64,000 nt of DNA from Pomphorhynchus laevis (taxonomy: Eukaryota; Acanthocephala; Palaeacanthocephala; Echinorhynchida; Pomphorhynchidae), in assembly GCA_012934845.2 (NCBI GenBank), contig WNNJ02002327.1:1-64000 (forward strand), given 5' to 3'. The notes below the pieces were generated by a model, which worked only from the letters and a program-made list of their open reading frames with translations, was not told the DNA's origin and did no database searches. Positions 13,801 to 22,227 of this stretch are shown in pieces; positions within the stretch are counted from its first letter, which is position 1; the number at the start of each line of letters is the position of its first letter. Made by a program: the position numbers and the translations under genes.

Positions 13801-14920
13801 TTTTACTTCTTTATAATTATCATCTATTGAACACATTTTATTCACTATTGAGCAACAATTCAACTCTTTAAATGGCAATTTATGTATACACTAAATATGT
13901 CTGTAAACATATTTGATTCATTATGAATAATATTAATATAATATTAGTAATGTCATAAATAATAAACTACATTTGGCAGCAAATGCTTTCATTGACGCGA
14001 TTTGATATCTGCCAGCCCGAATTATTGCAAATCCTAGCTTTGTTAATTCTGAACTTATAGCATTGTAATAATTAAATGTTGACAGGATAAGAATTTCAAC
14101 GATATGGATAATTTTTATTACAATATTAAATTTAATAAAATTAATATAAATGTTGCTATGATTATAGCAATATTAAGATTTAAAATATTCTCAATATTTG
14201 AATTTTTTAAAAAATATTGATTATTTAAATAAAAAATATTATTTAAATAATAAAATATTATTTAATATTTTTATAATATTCTTATTAGCCAATACAAAAT
14301 TGTGCTAAAGCGACTAATTATAAAATATTGATTCCATATTAATATTTATTATAGAATATTAAAATATTATTATTTAAATATTTTCAATAATATTAATATT
14401 TACATAATTAAAAAATGTTTTGAAATATATGCATGTATAACTCATTCTTTTTCTCATCGTGATTAATTCATTAGACGACATTACTCAATAATGACCAATA
14501 TTCTTATTAGCCAATACAAAATGGTGCTAACCCGACTAATTAGCGGATTTTCGATTCCATCAATGAAAAAAGTCTTCTATTTTGAAAATATACAATTTCT
14601 ATGAAACTACGCGCATTCTTGATTTTGATATTTGAAAGTAATAATATTATTATCATTTCTCAAATTGAAGTATCAATTTATTCCTAATTTATATAGCAAT
14701 TGAAGATTTATTTTAATGTTCTACATCGTCTCAATTCCAGAACTTTAAGATTACAGATTGTTTTTAAATATATTATTTGTTTACTCTTTGAAATTATAAA
14801 TGGTCAATAATTAATCATTTGTTTTGCAATGTTAAAATTAAAATTTGTTTTAGATGTCAATGGAAAGTTATGGAAAGATATTGGTTTAATGATCAACCAA
14901 GCAGTTGTAATCAATGTTGA
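1655..14920 (+). CDS. Host leucine-rich-repeat protein gene, multi-exon, 5' end not found
   Basis: I assemble twelve plus-strand exons: 1655-1723, 1798-1869, 5771-5839, 6968-7030, 7083-7151, 7309-7377, 8329-8400, 8448-8516, 13007-13075, 13644-13681, 13746-13791 and 14854-14920. The first nine are 69, 72, 69, 63, 69, 69, 72, 69 and 69 nt, all multiples of three. Each begins with the last base of a split codon after AG and ends two bases into a codon before GT, so all these introns are phase 2. Most encode one LRR beginning with a D/N-L/V/M-S-x-N motif, for example DLSNNVLTDV, DLSSNRITSI, NLSFNELQST and DLSHNRISSL. The last three exons also join in phase and end in a Cys-rich tail with a TGA stop. 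LRR proteins of this kind are usually extracellular or receptor ectodomains, but no signal peptide or start exon was found and the ligand is unknown. The first two exons fit the LRR pattern less well. Introns range from 47 nt to about 4.5 kb, and the largest holds a Penelope element. It could be a decayed gene, but the preserved phases argue against long decay. Confidence 0.72.
1870..2940. other. Intron-like AT-rich stretch
   Basis: No gene is recognised. A run of TATAT/ATATAT permutations sits at about 2,150-2,250. A TTTCAG acceptor-like site at 2,424 leads into a segment with several Leu codons, but its phase does not match the other LRR exons and no donor is convincing. Confidence 0.45.
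2941..4242 (+). repeat. Decayed tandem fragments of Naiad non-coding tail
   Basis: Several stretches match the untranslated region of the Naiad pair at 18-25 kb: CTTGATGACTTGTAATCC followed by an AATTCATAAAAATTGACTTTTATTTTAAAT-like segment at about 2,990-3,080, again at 3,540-3,610, and again at 3,900-3,970 and 4,090-4,150. At 2,959-2,986 there is a perfect 11-bp hairpin, ATGTTATCAGG with CCTGATAACAT, corresponding to a weaker hairpin in the intact Naiad tail. They look like successive old insertions or partial units, with no coding part. Confidence 0.6.
4243..4475 (+). mobile_element. Recent Naiad leader fragment
   Basis: This stretch is almost identical to 18,250-18,462 and 21,775-21,985 in the Naiad array, from AGACTCAGTTA through the GGGAGAAGTTTGCATCCC block to GTTTACACTTT. 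Its one visible length difference is a few extra bases near AAGTTTGATGAATTATT. It then stops abruptly. The closeness to the intact array contrasts with the decayed fragments beside it, suggesting a later insertion or conversion. Confidence 0.75.
5218..5520 (+). mobile_element. Naiad 3' tail fragment
   Basis: It begins with a match to the last codons and stop region of the Naiad ORF (TTTTATGGATGAATAATGAA) and continues through the GGCCGAAACCTGATAACATAGCAG block, CTCCTGATGACC and a GACTCAGTTAGCTGAT segment. It is more diverged than the fragment at 4.24 kb. It marks a 3' end with the next unit's leader start attached, the expected order for a tandem PLE. Confidence 0.65.
5771..5839 (+). CDS. LRR gene exon
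   Basis: A 69-nt exon between CACAAATTAG and GTAAGT. It reads DLSNNVLTDV at its start and HLKSL at its end, in the same phase as the other LRR exons. Confidence 0.75.
6140..6235 (-). ncRNA. Truncated hammerhead of the 304-bp repeat family
   Basis: On the minus strand the core CUGAUGA, the stem GUCAU/AUGAC and GAAAC are intact, as in the complete copies at 9.1 kb. The flank that supplies the GCCGUC cleavage strand and the UGCCAG arm is missing; the match stops at GCAGAGCAGG. It should not self-cleave in the same way. Confidence 0.65.
6594..6790. repeat. Short tandem duplication, about 127-bp unit
   Basis: Two adjacent copies share ATAGCTCTACTAT, TATAGTGTAAA and ATGACGTTTATAAT. It lies in an intron of the LRR gene. 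No function is seen. Confidence 0.55.
6968..7377 (+). CDS. Three LRR gene exons, last two duplicated
   Basis: Exons are 6968-7030 (63 nt, NVSRNAISLIDLQ), 7083-7151 (69 nt, DVSYNIMTSISLP) and 7309-7377 (69 nt, DLSSNRITSIMLP). Introns are 52 and 157 nt. The last two exons share their acceptor context TTCGTATTTAAG and about 60 bases of downstream intron (TAAGTATG, ATTATCGAT, GAAATAAGTAA), so one arose by a tandem duplication of about 225 bp including the exon. Confidence 0.75.
8329..8516 (+). CDS. Two LRR gene exons
   Basis: Exon 8329-8400 (72 nt) follows TTTCTTGTCAG and encodes NLSFNELQSTDFL to LLETL. Exon 8448-8516 (69 nt) follows TTTTTACTAG, encodes DLSHNRISSLDTS to KLNRL, and ends before GTAAGT. 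The intron is 47 nt. These are the clearest LRR exons in the window. Confidence 0.8.
8517..8995. other. AT-rich intron segment
   Basis: A CTTCAG acceptor at about 8,640 leads to NLDLKNNFD then a stop, possibly a dead LRR exon. The rest is a low-complexity AT tract with repeated TTTAATAATA and ACGTTTAA words. No gene is recognised. Confidence 0.45.
9066..9142 (-). ncRNA. Type III hammerhead ribozyme
   Basis: Read on the minus strand: GCCGUC, cleavage site, UGCCAG, a loop arm with a further CUCC/GGAG pairing, CUGGCA, CUGAUGA, GUCAU-UGUG-AUGAC, GAAA, CGGC. Stem I is UGCCAG/CUGGCA (6 bp), stem II GUCAU/AUGAC (5 bp), stem III CGGC/GCCG plus the A-U closing pair. All core bases (CUGAUGA, GAA, UH with H = C) are present. 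The open end is stem III, so tandem transcription is not strictly needed for folding. Predicted product: 304-nt monomers from a multimer. Confidence 0.8.
9370..9446 (-). ncRNA. Type III hammerhead ribozyme, second unit
   Basis: Same layout as 9066-9142. Stem II here is GUCAU/AUUAC with one mismatch; stem I UGCCAG/CUGGCA, stem III and all core bases remain. Confidence 0.7.
9524..9546 (-). ncRNA. Half-hammerhead at Penelope 3' end
   Basis: On the minus strand CUGAAGA (9546-9540) is followed by GGGC-UGU-GCCC and GAAA (9527-9524). The core and stem II are there, but stem III and a cleavage triplet are not evident. The position immediately before the terminal repeat is where PLE hammerheads are known. 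Confidence 0.55.
9676..12237 (-). CDS. Penelope-type RT with C-terminal GIY-YIG endonuclease
   Basis: The 853-residue protein copies its RNA into DNA at a nick made by its own endonuclease. RT motifs in order: KGGKIVIWPK, YLLPKIHK with GRPIIS, motif A TLDVESLYTSL, motif B GTAMGSPIGP, motif C RYIDD (catalytic Asp 510 and 511), and motif D with FLDTEV. The GIY-YIG domain starts near residue 757 (GVVYLAKCEACSYMYVGQTG), with the Cys pair and the downstream His residues (RHCIENPNH) of the CCHH motif typical of PLE endonucleases. Length is usual for the family and all motifs are present, so it looks capable of coding. The start ATG at 12,237 is 64 bases inside the terminal repeat. This is the Penelope/Poseidon style of PLE, not the Naiad style seen at 18-25 kb. 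Confidence 0.93.
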   Translation of the reverse strand: MDDPGANRFELKQSSILRRIVRFTIPVNEAKTRAISHYQFLQFCVRHNVTPHGLRINKHMQVNQLALNDRKYSNLCRRWFRIIKQTEMSLTRILLEYYKQRVNCSKGSIDKHLLDQLNKRKCRKLSSWLGRYITIAELTENRERRCRRLIHFRNKTKVNSDNIVNLSDETITDAQKSVLSLGLKFVPTPCQFNRKELMGNLRSTSYQMFKTIKDENMKTVLQKRVLNNKMIQDYITMQPNIKTNNNLSKSEMESLRELQGMDHLIFQQSDKGGKIVIWPKNDYLAEGLRQMKTDAYEQITSADHASVLEEVESTIRKHFSQSALSSILVQDPRPGYLYLLPKIHKNVTPCPGRPIISNTGTSTEKLAKHLHRVLLPILKSRISYIESTDDFIRKFEALKSNIAGDALIVTLDVESLYTSLDIESGVNRIANWLRGDGRSDKEVLGLSELLKLVLQSNTFTFDGRLYRQKIGTAMGSPIGPVFASLCVSTIEEEYISASLNKPTVWWRYIDDVFAIWEHGKSELTSFVNGLNEYSELRFTHEVSNVATFLDTEVLKNGDDLITTVHKKFLGIRSIMHARSCAPKHVKRAIVRNEFMRIRKICTRTDDYVLNANALISELSKRGYRQNILTKQKQIVLKLNRNDLLTKTPKPAGDCQYNTFVYHPKLDKLQRDFVAAINTVDADCRSMIQQPRITFRSKNTIDSLIKTPGTKLADGRSRPCGDKRCKCCDEMNDTDTFCSTITKAKYHIRGVNSCKSKGVVYLAKCEACSYMYVGQTGGQMNIRALTRRCDISHNRPKNDGAARHCIENPNHQMRTTILESNILDTAKRKERELYWIGQLMADRHLNSEHIYHLP
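12327..12415. other. Flank shared with 60.96 kb
   Basis: The stretch GGAATAATATTTGTTATTTT to TTATTGATATAT matches 60,965-61,015, then a TATA-rich run leads into repeat A. It shows that repeat A and the LRR 3' region travelled together in the duplication at 60.6-62.8 kb. Confidence 0.55.
12416..12710 (-). repeat. Dispersed repeat A, copy 2
   Basis: Closely matches 60,607-60,910, including CGTATGAGATCATGAAGATC at the start and CCTTCGGGATCCTT at the end. The minus-strand CUGAUGA is kept, but one side of stem II reads ACTC instead of GCCC, so the hammerhead-like fold seen in copies 1 and 3 is broken. Confidence 0.8.
13007..13791 (+). CDS. LRR gene exons 13007-13075, 13644-13681, 13746-13791
   Basis: The first exon (69 nt) follows AATTTTAG and encodes DMSFNILRNLDLTD, ending before GTAAGT. 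The second (38 nt) follows GTTTCAG and reads LFTPDNKRSIVV. The third (46 nt) follows AATCTAG and reads GQDKCAIAEHLCNF, ending before GTAAGC. Phases agree across all junctions (2, then 1, then 2). The switch from LRR to Cys-containing sequence is what a C-terminal cap would look like. Confidence 0.65.
14854..14920 (+). CDS. LRR gene terminal exon
   Basis: Follows TTGTTTTAG; the first base completes a codon from the preceding exon. It encodes CQWKVMERYWFNDQ and PSSCNQC, then TGA. Four Cys here with two in the preceding exon suggest an LRR C-terminal cap. The same exon is unchanged in the 62.5-kb copy. Confidence 0.6.
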
Positions 14921-15137
14921 AAAAACCTAATAACATCGATCGAAGTTGTTCAATTATCGAAACAAATTTGCGTTGGAAATATGACCTAAGATTTTAGTGA
15001 TTTACATAAAAATCTCGCTTGTCAACGACAGTTCGGCTTGATCTACGATATAATGAATTATTAGTTTATTGGTTTACTTTTAAGAATTTTACATTTACTA
15101 GAGTGGTAGATTTAAGGCTAAGCTCTTAAGTATCAAA

Positions 15138-15345
15138 TAGCTAATTATTAGATCATAAGTTGTATAAAATCTTATAAATATAAAATCTTATAACAATTAT
15201 TTATAAATGTTTATTATCTAATTATTAAATTTTGATTTATTGATTTAACATTATTATTTTCATTTATTTGTTTTGATTTTAATATTATATTAAATACGTA
15301 GACTCAGTTAGCTGATTTGATTTTCTTGTGACTACGTATTTCCAT
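15138..15345 (+). mobile_element. Naiad-type leader fragment, old
   Basis: Contains the TTATTAAATTTTGATTTA run and ACGTAGACTCAGTTAGCTGATTTGATTT, matching the Naiad unit start near 18,190-18,275. It begins exactly where similarity to 62,768 ends, so it probably inserted at that point. Confidence 0.55.
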
Positions 15346-15439
15346 AAGGAAAGTATATTTGTAATTTCATTGCGAATTGGCATTTGGCTAAACTAGTGAA
15401 AATGCTTTTTGAGAAATGAAAAGTAGTGCTTCCCACGTA

Positions 15440-15590
15440 GGAAGTAATGATTCTTTCGTGAGAGACACGAAAGAATCAGCAAAACGGTAACTTAAAGAGT
15501 TTCGTTATCATTTTGATTCATTAGTGCACGCCACCTCCATATGATATTTGCAGAGAAGGACTGGCAGACGGCTCGAGGAAGGTCTAGATA
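15440..15590 (-). ncRNA. Decayed hammerhead of the 304-bp repeat
   Basis: The minus strand reads GCCGUCUGCCAG then, further on, CUAAUGA, a weakened stem and GAAAC. The order is that of the intact copies at 9.1 kb, but the core has a substitution and stem I no longer closes. Confidence 0.55.
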
Positions 15591-15848
15591 ATTTTAATTA
15601 TTGCAATCATTTTATTTTACACCTGCATGAACATACAAAAATATTAATTTGTTTTAAAATATAAATACAAATTAAATATTAATGTACACTGATGTATTAA
15701 GCAAATTGCATTAATATTTTAGTTAGCAAACTAAAATATTGATACAATATTAATATTTTATACATTAGATTGAATTTTTTCTGTGTTATGGATTCAAGTT
15801 ATGAGATGTGGGGCCCATCTAAAATAAATTTTAATTCTATGTATATAA

Positions 15849-15988
15849 ACAGTATCACTTCCAACAGTTAGGATGTATTTTTGATCATCATTCAAGAACT
15901 TTGGGCAAATATTATAACATATCTGATACTTAGTAACAATTTCAATTGAATGTGGGACAGTAACTCCTACGCAGTTTTGATGTCTTGA
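15849..15988 (-). pseudogene. Duplicate of the minus-strand exon at 16.7 kb
   Basis: About 140 bases match 16,708-16,845 closely. The minus-strand frame still reads NCVGVTVPHSIEIV, but it leads into a different C-terminal sequence and lacks the splice acceptor of the other copy. It is an exon fragment copied in tandem. Confidence 0.55.
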
Positions 15989-16189
15989 GGATCAAGTTTG
16001 GTTTTCAGTATTAGTTTTGAAACACATCTACAAAATAAGTAATTATCTAAGAGATGCTGTAGTATATGTCTAGGATGATGCTATGATTTTTCATCAAATT
16101 TAAAGAGTTCGTCGCAAGGATAATTATTGCAAGACACTTTTAAGTTTACATGCGATCACACCTACAAGCTAGATAGCAGTCTTACATTT

Positions 16190-16290
16190 GCCTCTTTGTG
16201 CAATTTTTGTTGATTTTACGAACGCATTTGACCGGGTTAACAGAGATCTGCTTTTTCGTAACTGTGTATGACATAATGTTGGCAAACCTA
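16190..16290 (+). pseudogene. LINE RT fragment
   Basis: The plus strand encodes FVDFTNAFDRVNRDLLFRN, the motif A region of a LINE reverse transcriptase. No neighbouring RT motifs are readable. It lies between the two copies of the minus-strand exon. Confidence 0.65.
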
Positions 16291-16660
16291 AATCAATGAC
16301 TGGAAGTGATGATTAACATTCTTTGATTCTTTCGCATAGAATTTCAAAGTAGAAGTATGTCGAAAAAGCATAGGTGAGGAAATTATACATATGTGGGGAA
16401 TAGTCCTATTTTCTTTGCGGAATCTCCTAACCTATGATCTTCTGATCTTGTAACTGTAGCTTGTTGAGATTGAAATAGGTTTGGATCTACATCTGAAACT
16501 GATTGTAAAGTGCTTTCAATAATGTTAGCTATTCTACTATCTTTGGTTATAAATCAGCCGATAACTCTTTTTAAACCCCTTGCACGATATGTTAATGGAT
16601 ATGGTTTTGGGGGCAGCGTTTCTGCGCTAGATTGATCTTTTCTTTGGTCATTGATTCAAG

Positions 16661-16883
16661 TTATGGGATATAATGCCAATCGGAAATATTACTTCTAATT
16701 CCGAGTGGAGAAATAGTATCACTTCCAACAGTTAGGATGTATTTTTGATCATCATTCAAGAACTTTAGGCAAATATTATAACCTATCTGATACTTAGTAA
16801 CAATTTTAATTGAATGTGAGACAGTAACTCCTACGCAGTTTTGTTTGTCCCAACTAAGCTCTTTGGGAATTTGTGGAACCTTT
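16661..16883 (-). CDS. Terminal exon of an unrecognised host gene
   Basis: On the minus strand the exon follows TGATTTTTATTTTAG, with its first base completing a codon (phase 2), and runs to a stop at 16,661. It encodes KVPQIPKELSWDKQNCVGVT, then YNICLKFLNDDQKYILTVG, ending with RSNISDWHYIP. I do not recognise the family. The partial duplicate at 15.85 kb shows the sequence was coding when copied, because differences between the copies keep most of the frame. Upstream exons were not identified. Confidence 0.45.
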
Positions 16884-16942
16884 CTAAAATAAAAATCATC
16901 AATATTGATAATTAGTTTGTTTGTGATTGTGATTATTATCAA

Positions 16943-18090
16943 ATAATAATCTGAGAATGTATTTATTCGATCCTGCTGCCGCTACGAGCGATTGAAATAT
17001 AATCGATTTACAAATTACACAAGAACTAAAAAAGTGAATCAATAAGTTATGTTATCTCACAATTGCATTTAATTGCAGCAAAGACAGTTCTTTCAGGTAA
17101 AAACAGTATCGTGCGTGCAACAGTTGACCCCAGCGTTCCTGCTTAAATCTACAGACGCAGAGTGCCGTGCGTGTATGGTACATAAGGCGATTCCGATAAA
17201 ATTTTGGATGAAAGCCATCCAACGACATCCTGATTGTACAAGTTCGTTTTTCTTTTGAACCTTGTCGCCAAAGATTCGGGCAGAATACCGCAGGAGACAT
17301 TCTATCAGAGGTATGAACAGCTAATAATTTAACGCGCCATGTATCCATGTGAGCCGTAAATGAATGAGATTCAACCAAAGCTAGTGATTCCTTTATTTGA
17401 AACTACAATGCTGGCTAATCTAATATAGACGCTAACATTGAACAGGATACCTTAGCAAATACATCAAAATACCGTTTTAAAAATGTCACTTCATTTTATC
17501 TAATTGCTTGAAATTCGACGTTGTGAAATCTGACCACAGATAAACCATAGCTCACAATCATGTGCCATGATAAATCATGGCACATTATCCTATTTGAACA
17601 AAACTTTCCATGAAAACCATCAAGATAAAATCTAATTATACCTGATCGCTTTCTTTGGCTACCAAACTTCAAAATGTTCGGGAATTCAACGGCAGGCGTA
17701 AATTGGATATTACTATCCAGTAAGAGTTGCTTCGAATTTCAATTCGATACACGCGAACGAAACGCCGCCTTATCTATTTAGGAGAAACGTCTTTGCAGAA
17801 TAAGCGACAAGGGTTGCTCTCTAGTAAGATAAGCTAATTTCGAAGACGAAACCTTGCGGGACAAGCAAAAGAAGAATTTAAGGAAATTCCATTTTTCTAT
17901 CAATTTGCTCAAAATTTTGAATAGACAAATCGTGCAAAATAGCCGATTATTAATTTCGGAAGAAACATCATTTGAAAATATTTCATGGCTGTAGGATAGT
18001 TTGTTGGACGTAAAAGATTGACAATACTCAGTAAAAATATATAGAATGATGCCTGTTGTTTATGCCCCCCTTGTGATGAAAACATAGTGA
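16943..18090. other. No confident gene; one 108-codon minus-strand frame
   Basis: A minus-strand frame at 17,052-17,378 has no recognised motif and an overlapping plus-strand frame of similar length, so I do not call it. A hairpin with 11-bp arms, ATGTGCCATGA and TCATGGCACAT, lies at 17,560-17,585. The last 57 bases (18,034-18,090) are the left flank of the Naiad array and match 50,885-50,940. Confidence 0.45.
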
Positions 18091-18104
18091 CGTTTACTTT
18101 AAAT

Positions 18105-18135
<31 letters not shown>

Positions 18136-18469
18136 ACTTGATTAAAATTATAGAAAATCTAAAAACAATTATTAATTTTATTATTTAATTATTAAATTTT
18201 GATTTAGCATTATTATGTTTTGTTTATTTTATAATTATATAACAATACGTAGACTCAGTTAGCTGATTTAATTTGTTCTACTGACATGTTATTTTTGACC
18301 TGTGGACTTTGTTTTCCCGGTAATATGACCTCTGTCAGAAATACTGAAACTATGTATTATTGGTTACGACTTTACTATTATTTTTTCTTATTTTCAAACA
18401 AGCATGAATTATTAATTCTTAAAAAAGGGAGAAGTTTGCATCCCAAGGTGTTTACACTTTAAAATGTAA

Positions 18470-18704
18470 ACTGCTTCACGTGATCACGTTTAAGAGACCA
18501 GGTAATGGCCAATAGCTAGGTCGCGTAGCGCGTGGAGTGAAGGTGGTAGATCTTTATAGATCTTGTTCCAGCCTGCAACCGCCTTAAGCAGGGCAGCCCC
18601 CTGTCAGATGCTGCTGGATGGCCCGTTGTAAGTTTAGTCTGAGTCAACTAAACTAGGTGGCGACACCGAAAAAGCAACGTTAAAAATTATGACTTAAAAG
18701 TTAC
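18470..18704 (+). promoter_or_regulatory. GC-rich structured leader of Naiad unit 1
   Basis: About 230 bases before the ORF are far richer in G and C than the rest of the element. They contain an AGATCT-ttat-AGATCT hairpin (18,548-18,563), TTTAGT/ACTAAA (18,633-18,652) and a GGTG-GCGA-CACC hairpin with a GNRA tetraloop (18,656-18,667). The same sequence recurs before unit 2 (21,993-22,227). It could be the RT template or binding region, an internal promoter or a translation element. No known ribozyme core fits. Confidence 0.5.
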
Positions 18705-21418
18705 ATGTACTCAACAATATTGGAAAAATACGTAAGTACTAATGATTTCAATTTTAGATCTTTTAAATGTAACAGAAAAAATTGTATAGTTTGTGATGTT
18801 ATAAATAATAATAATTGTATCGTAAGTAATACGACAAACAAATGTTTTTCATTAAATATTAATAATAATTGTAACTGCAATACCGCAGGTGTAGTGTATC
18901 TAATACAATGCACATGTGGATTGCAATATATAGGAAAAACATATCAAATGTTAAAAACTAGGTTTAGGCAACACATATATAATATACAGCATAATAGTCA
19001 AACTATATTTCATAAACATATGAGATTAATAGGACATGATATTAAAAACTGTAAATTATTTATTTTAGAACATATTATCGAAGAAAACATTTCTATATTA
19101 AATCAAAAACTATTAGAAAAAGAAGATTTTTGGATTAAAACGCTTAATTCCATGTACCCATTAGGATTGAATGACGTGGTACAAGGAATTGGCAGAAGTA
19201 GTATAATACATAATAAACAACTATATTATAATAATCCGGTTAAACGCAAACCAAGAAGTCATGGTGATAAAAGGAATAGGAAAAATAGAGTTAAAAATAT
19301 TAAAAAAGATATGTATATAAATGAACAATTAGAAATATTAAAACAACTTTTAAGTGATAATAAGCTAAAAGATCTTTATGTAAATATAAGAAGTTTTTCT
19401 AAAGATATCATATGTTCAATAAATCAAAAATTAATTAACGACTATGATAGGCTAAGTTGTATAATAGACAGTTATTGTAATACAAAATACTATAATCGTA
19501 CAATAAATGTAAATAATAACAATAGAAAATATACATTAACCATAAACTTCATTAATAAATGTATAGATAACATAAATATAGCCGGACTTTTAAATAATTC
19601 TAAAAGTAAAGAAATAATAGGGTCAGATTTAAGTAAATATATTCCTAAAATAAGGTATAAACTCCTACCACCATTAGGACGAAAAATTTGTAATTATAAT
19701 AAAGAATTAAAATTAATATGTAACGATAATATTAGAAACATAATGGAAACAGAATGCAATTGTAAAAGTCTTAGTTTTGATAAAATAAATGAACATATAT
19801 GTACCCATAATCTAGAATTAATTGAAAATTGTGAATTAAGAAAGCTGCTATCGAAAGGGTATAAATATAGATTAAATAACAACAACGACAAAAATAAAAT
19901 ATACAGTTCGTTATATAATAACTTAAATGATTACTTTAGTAAGCTGATTAATAGTGAAAGCTCGAATATATCTAAGATAAAAATTTGGAAAGATTATATA
20001 TTTGATAAAATTAAAAATAAAATGAAAATAACAAACAATTATAAAAGGAAAGATAAAATTAATAAAGATATGTATAAAGAACTTACTAAATTAAAGGATA
20101 ACTATATAATAACAACTATTGATAAAGCTAGTAATAACTTTGTCTTCATATGCAAAAAGCTTTATTATGATATACTAATGAAAGAGGTTAATTCTAATGA
20201 TTTAAATGTAAATCCAGCATATGAACGTAGTGAGTTGAGTTTAGAATCAATTATTACAAGTCACTGTTCTATAATGGATAAAAAGGGTATAAAGGTTGAA
20301 TTAGATAATAAAACTATACCTATATTATATTGGAATCCAAAATTACATAAAAATCCAATAAAACCTAGGTTCATATGTAGTGCGTTTAAATGTACATTAA
20401 AACCACTTTCTGTTTATATGAATAAAATGCTTAAAGTAATTAAAGCACATTTTAAAAAATATTGCAAGGTAATCGAAATTAATACTGGTATAAAACACTA
20501 TTTCAGTATTAATTCTACAAAAGAATTTTTAGAACAGACAAAAGGAATAAATTTTCAAAATATAAATACATACGATTTTAGTACGCTTTATACAATCTAG
20601 ATTTAGTAGATATTAAAGAAGCGTTAGTAAAATTAATTAATCTTATATTCGGAAAAAGATATACATATATATGTTATAATAATTATAACGCCTATCTAAC
20701 AAAAATTAAACCATCAAATAAATATAAATATATGGATAAAATTGAATTAATAGAATCCTTAAATATTTTGATAAATCAAAATTATTTAAAAGTAGGGACA
20801 TCTATATTTAGACAAGTAAAAGGTGTTCCAATGGGTGGTAATAGTAGCCCAATTATAGCTGACTTGTTTTTAAGCTTTATAGAATATGAATTTGTTCATA
20901 ACTGTGTAAAAACTAAATCTAAACAATATAAATATATGAAATATATGTTTCGATACATTGATGATATATGTGTATTTAATTCTAATAATTTTTATTCAAT
21001 TAGTGAGCACATTTATCCAGAAAGCCTTATTCTTAACAAAACCAATATTAATGATAAAGAAGGTGTATATCTAGATATGAACATTAAATTAACATTAACT
21101 AAAACTACTATTAATTTATATCGTAAAGATGACATATTTAAATTTACAAGAAACATATTTTTGCATGAGCATTCATGCATACCATATAATATAAAATATA
21201 ATACATTAAATAATGAAATTTTAAGAATTGCAACAATATGTAATGATATTGGCTTTCTTAAAAATCATTTAAATAATTTAATAGATACATATTTTAAACT
21301 AGGTTACTATAAAAATAACATCAAGCAGAAAATAGTAAAATATATAAATCAACACAATAATATAAAGAATAAATTTAAACTCTTAAGTGGCAAATTTTTA
21401 TGGATGAATAATAAATAA
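18705..21418 (+). pseudogene. Naiad RT/endonuclease ORF, unit 1, interrupted once
   Basis: Identical in plan to the ORF at 22,228-24,942 and almost identical in sequence. One base is missing from an A run near codon 631, just inside RT motif A, so the frame closes at 20,600. The rest (motif B QVKGVPMGGNSSP, motif C YIDD) continues in another frame, where an ATG-led frame runs 20,732-21,418. The truncated product would keep the N-terminal endonuclease and linker but lack the RT core. Unit 2 could supply the activity in trans. Confidence 0.9.
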
Positions 21419-21485
21419 TATACTTTGCATTAGAATAAGATACTAGATAGTTATTTCAGAGGAAATACATCATTAGCATGTATTT

Positions 21486-21542
21486 GGCCCCGCTGCTATG
21501 TTGGGTAGAGGAGTTAGGGGCCGAAACCTGATAGCATAGCAG
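21486..21542 (+). other. Interleaved helices in Naiad unit 1 tail
   Basis: Same sequence as 25,010-25,066: GGCCCC pairs with GGGGCC, and CTGCTATG pairs with CATAGCAG, in pseudoknot order. It lies 68 bases after the stop codon of the ORF. Confidence 0.5.
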
Positions 21543-21627
21543 TTCCTCCTGATGACCTCTAATTCTTATTCTGATACAACGCCTGTTATTTATTAGTCAA
21601 TTCATAAAAATGACGTTTATTTTAAAT

Positions 21628-21658
<31 letters not shown>

Positions 21659-22227
21659 ACTTGATTAAAATTATAGAAAATCTAAAAACAATTATTAATT
21701 TTATTATTTAATTATTAAATTTTGATTTAGCATTATTATGTTTTGTTTATTTTATAATTATATAACAATACGTAGACTCAGTTAGCTGATTTAATTTGTT
21801 CTACTGACATGTTATTATTGACCTGTGGACTTTGTTTTCCCGGTAATATGACCTCTGTCAGAAATACTGAAACTATGTATTATTGGTTACGACTTTACTA
21901 TTATTTTTTCTTATTTTCAAACAAGCATGAATTATTAATTCTTAAAAAAGGGAGAAGTTTGCATCCCAAGGTGTTTACACTTTAAAATGTAAACTGCTTC
22001 ACGTGATCACGTTTAAGAGACCAGGTAATGGCCAATAGCTAGGTCGCGTAGCGCGTGGAGTGAAGGTGGTAGATCTTTATAGATCTTGTTCCAGCCTGCA
22101 ACCGCCTTAAGCAGGGCAGCCCCCTGTCAGATGCTGCTGGATGGCCCGTTGTAAGTTTAGTCTGAGTCAACTAAACTAGGTGGCGACACCGAAAAAGCAA
22201 CGTTAAAAATTATGACTTAAAAGTTAC

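Larger units (their letters stand above)
12838..15137 (+). repeat. Duplicated block carrying LRR gene 3' exons (copy with all exons)
   Basis: Colinear with 61,007-62,768. Both copies start at TATATCTTAAAACAATGTCT and lose similarity after CTCTTAAGTATCAAATAG. This copy keeps the exons at 13,644 and 13,746 that are missing from the other. An additional exon-like segment at 13,152-13,206 has a stop in the expected phase in this copy and in the other, and is probably dead. Confidence 0.85.

Noticed and set aside
17052-17378. 108-codon minus-strand gene
   Set aside because: No family recognised, overlapping frame on the other strand, no splice or start context.
21546-21553. CTGATGA and upstream GAAAC in the Naiad tail read as a hammerhead
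   Set aside because: The order is GAAA before CTGATGA, no stem III with a UH triplet can be formed between them, and stem I is absent. Canonical hammerheads are also not expected in Naiads.
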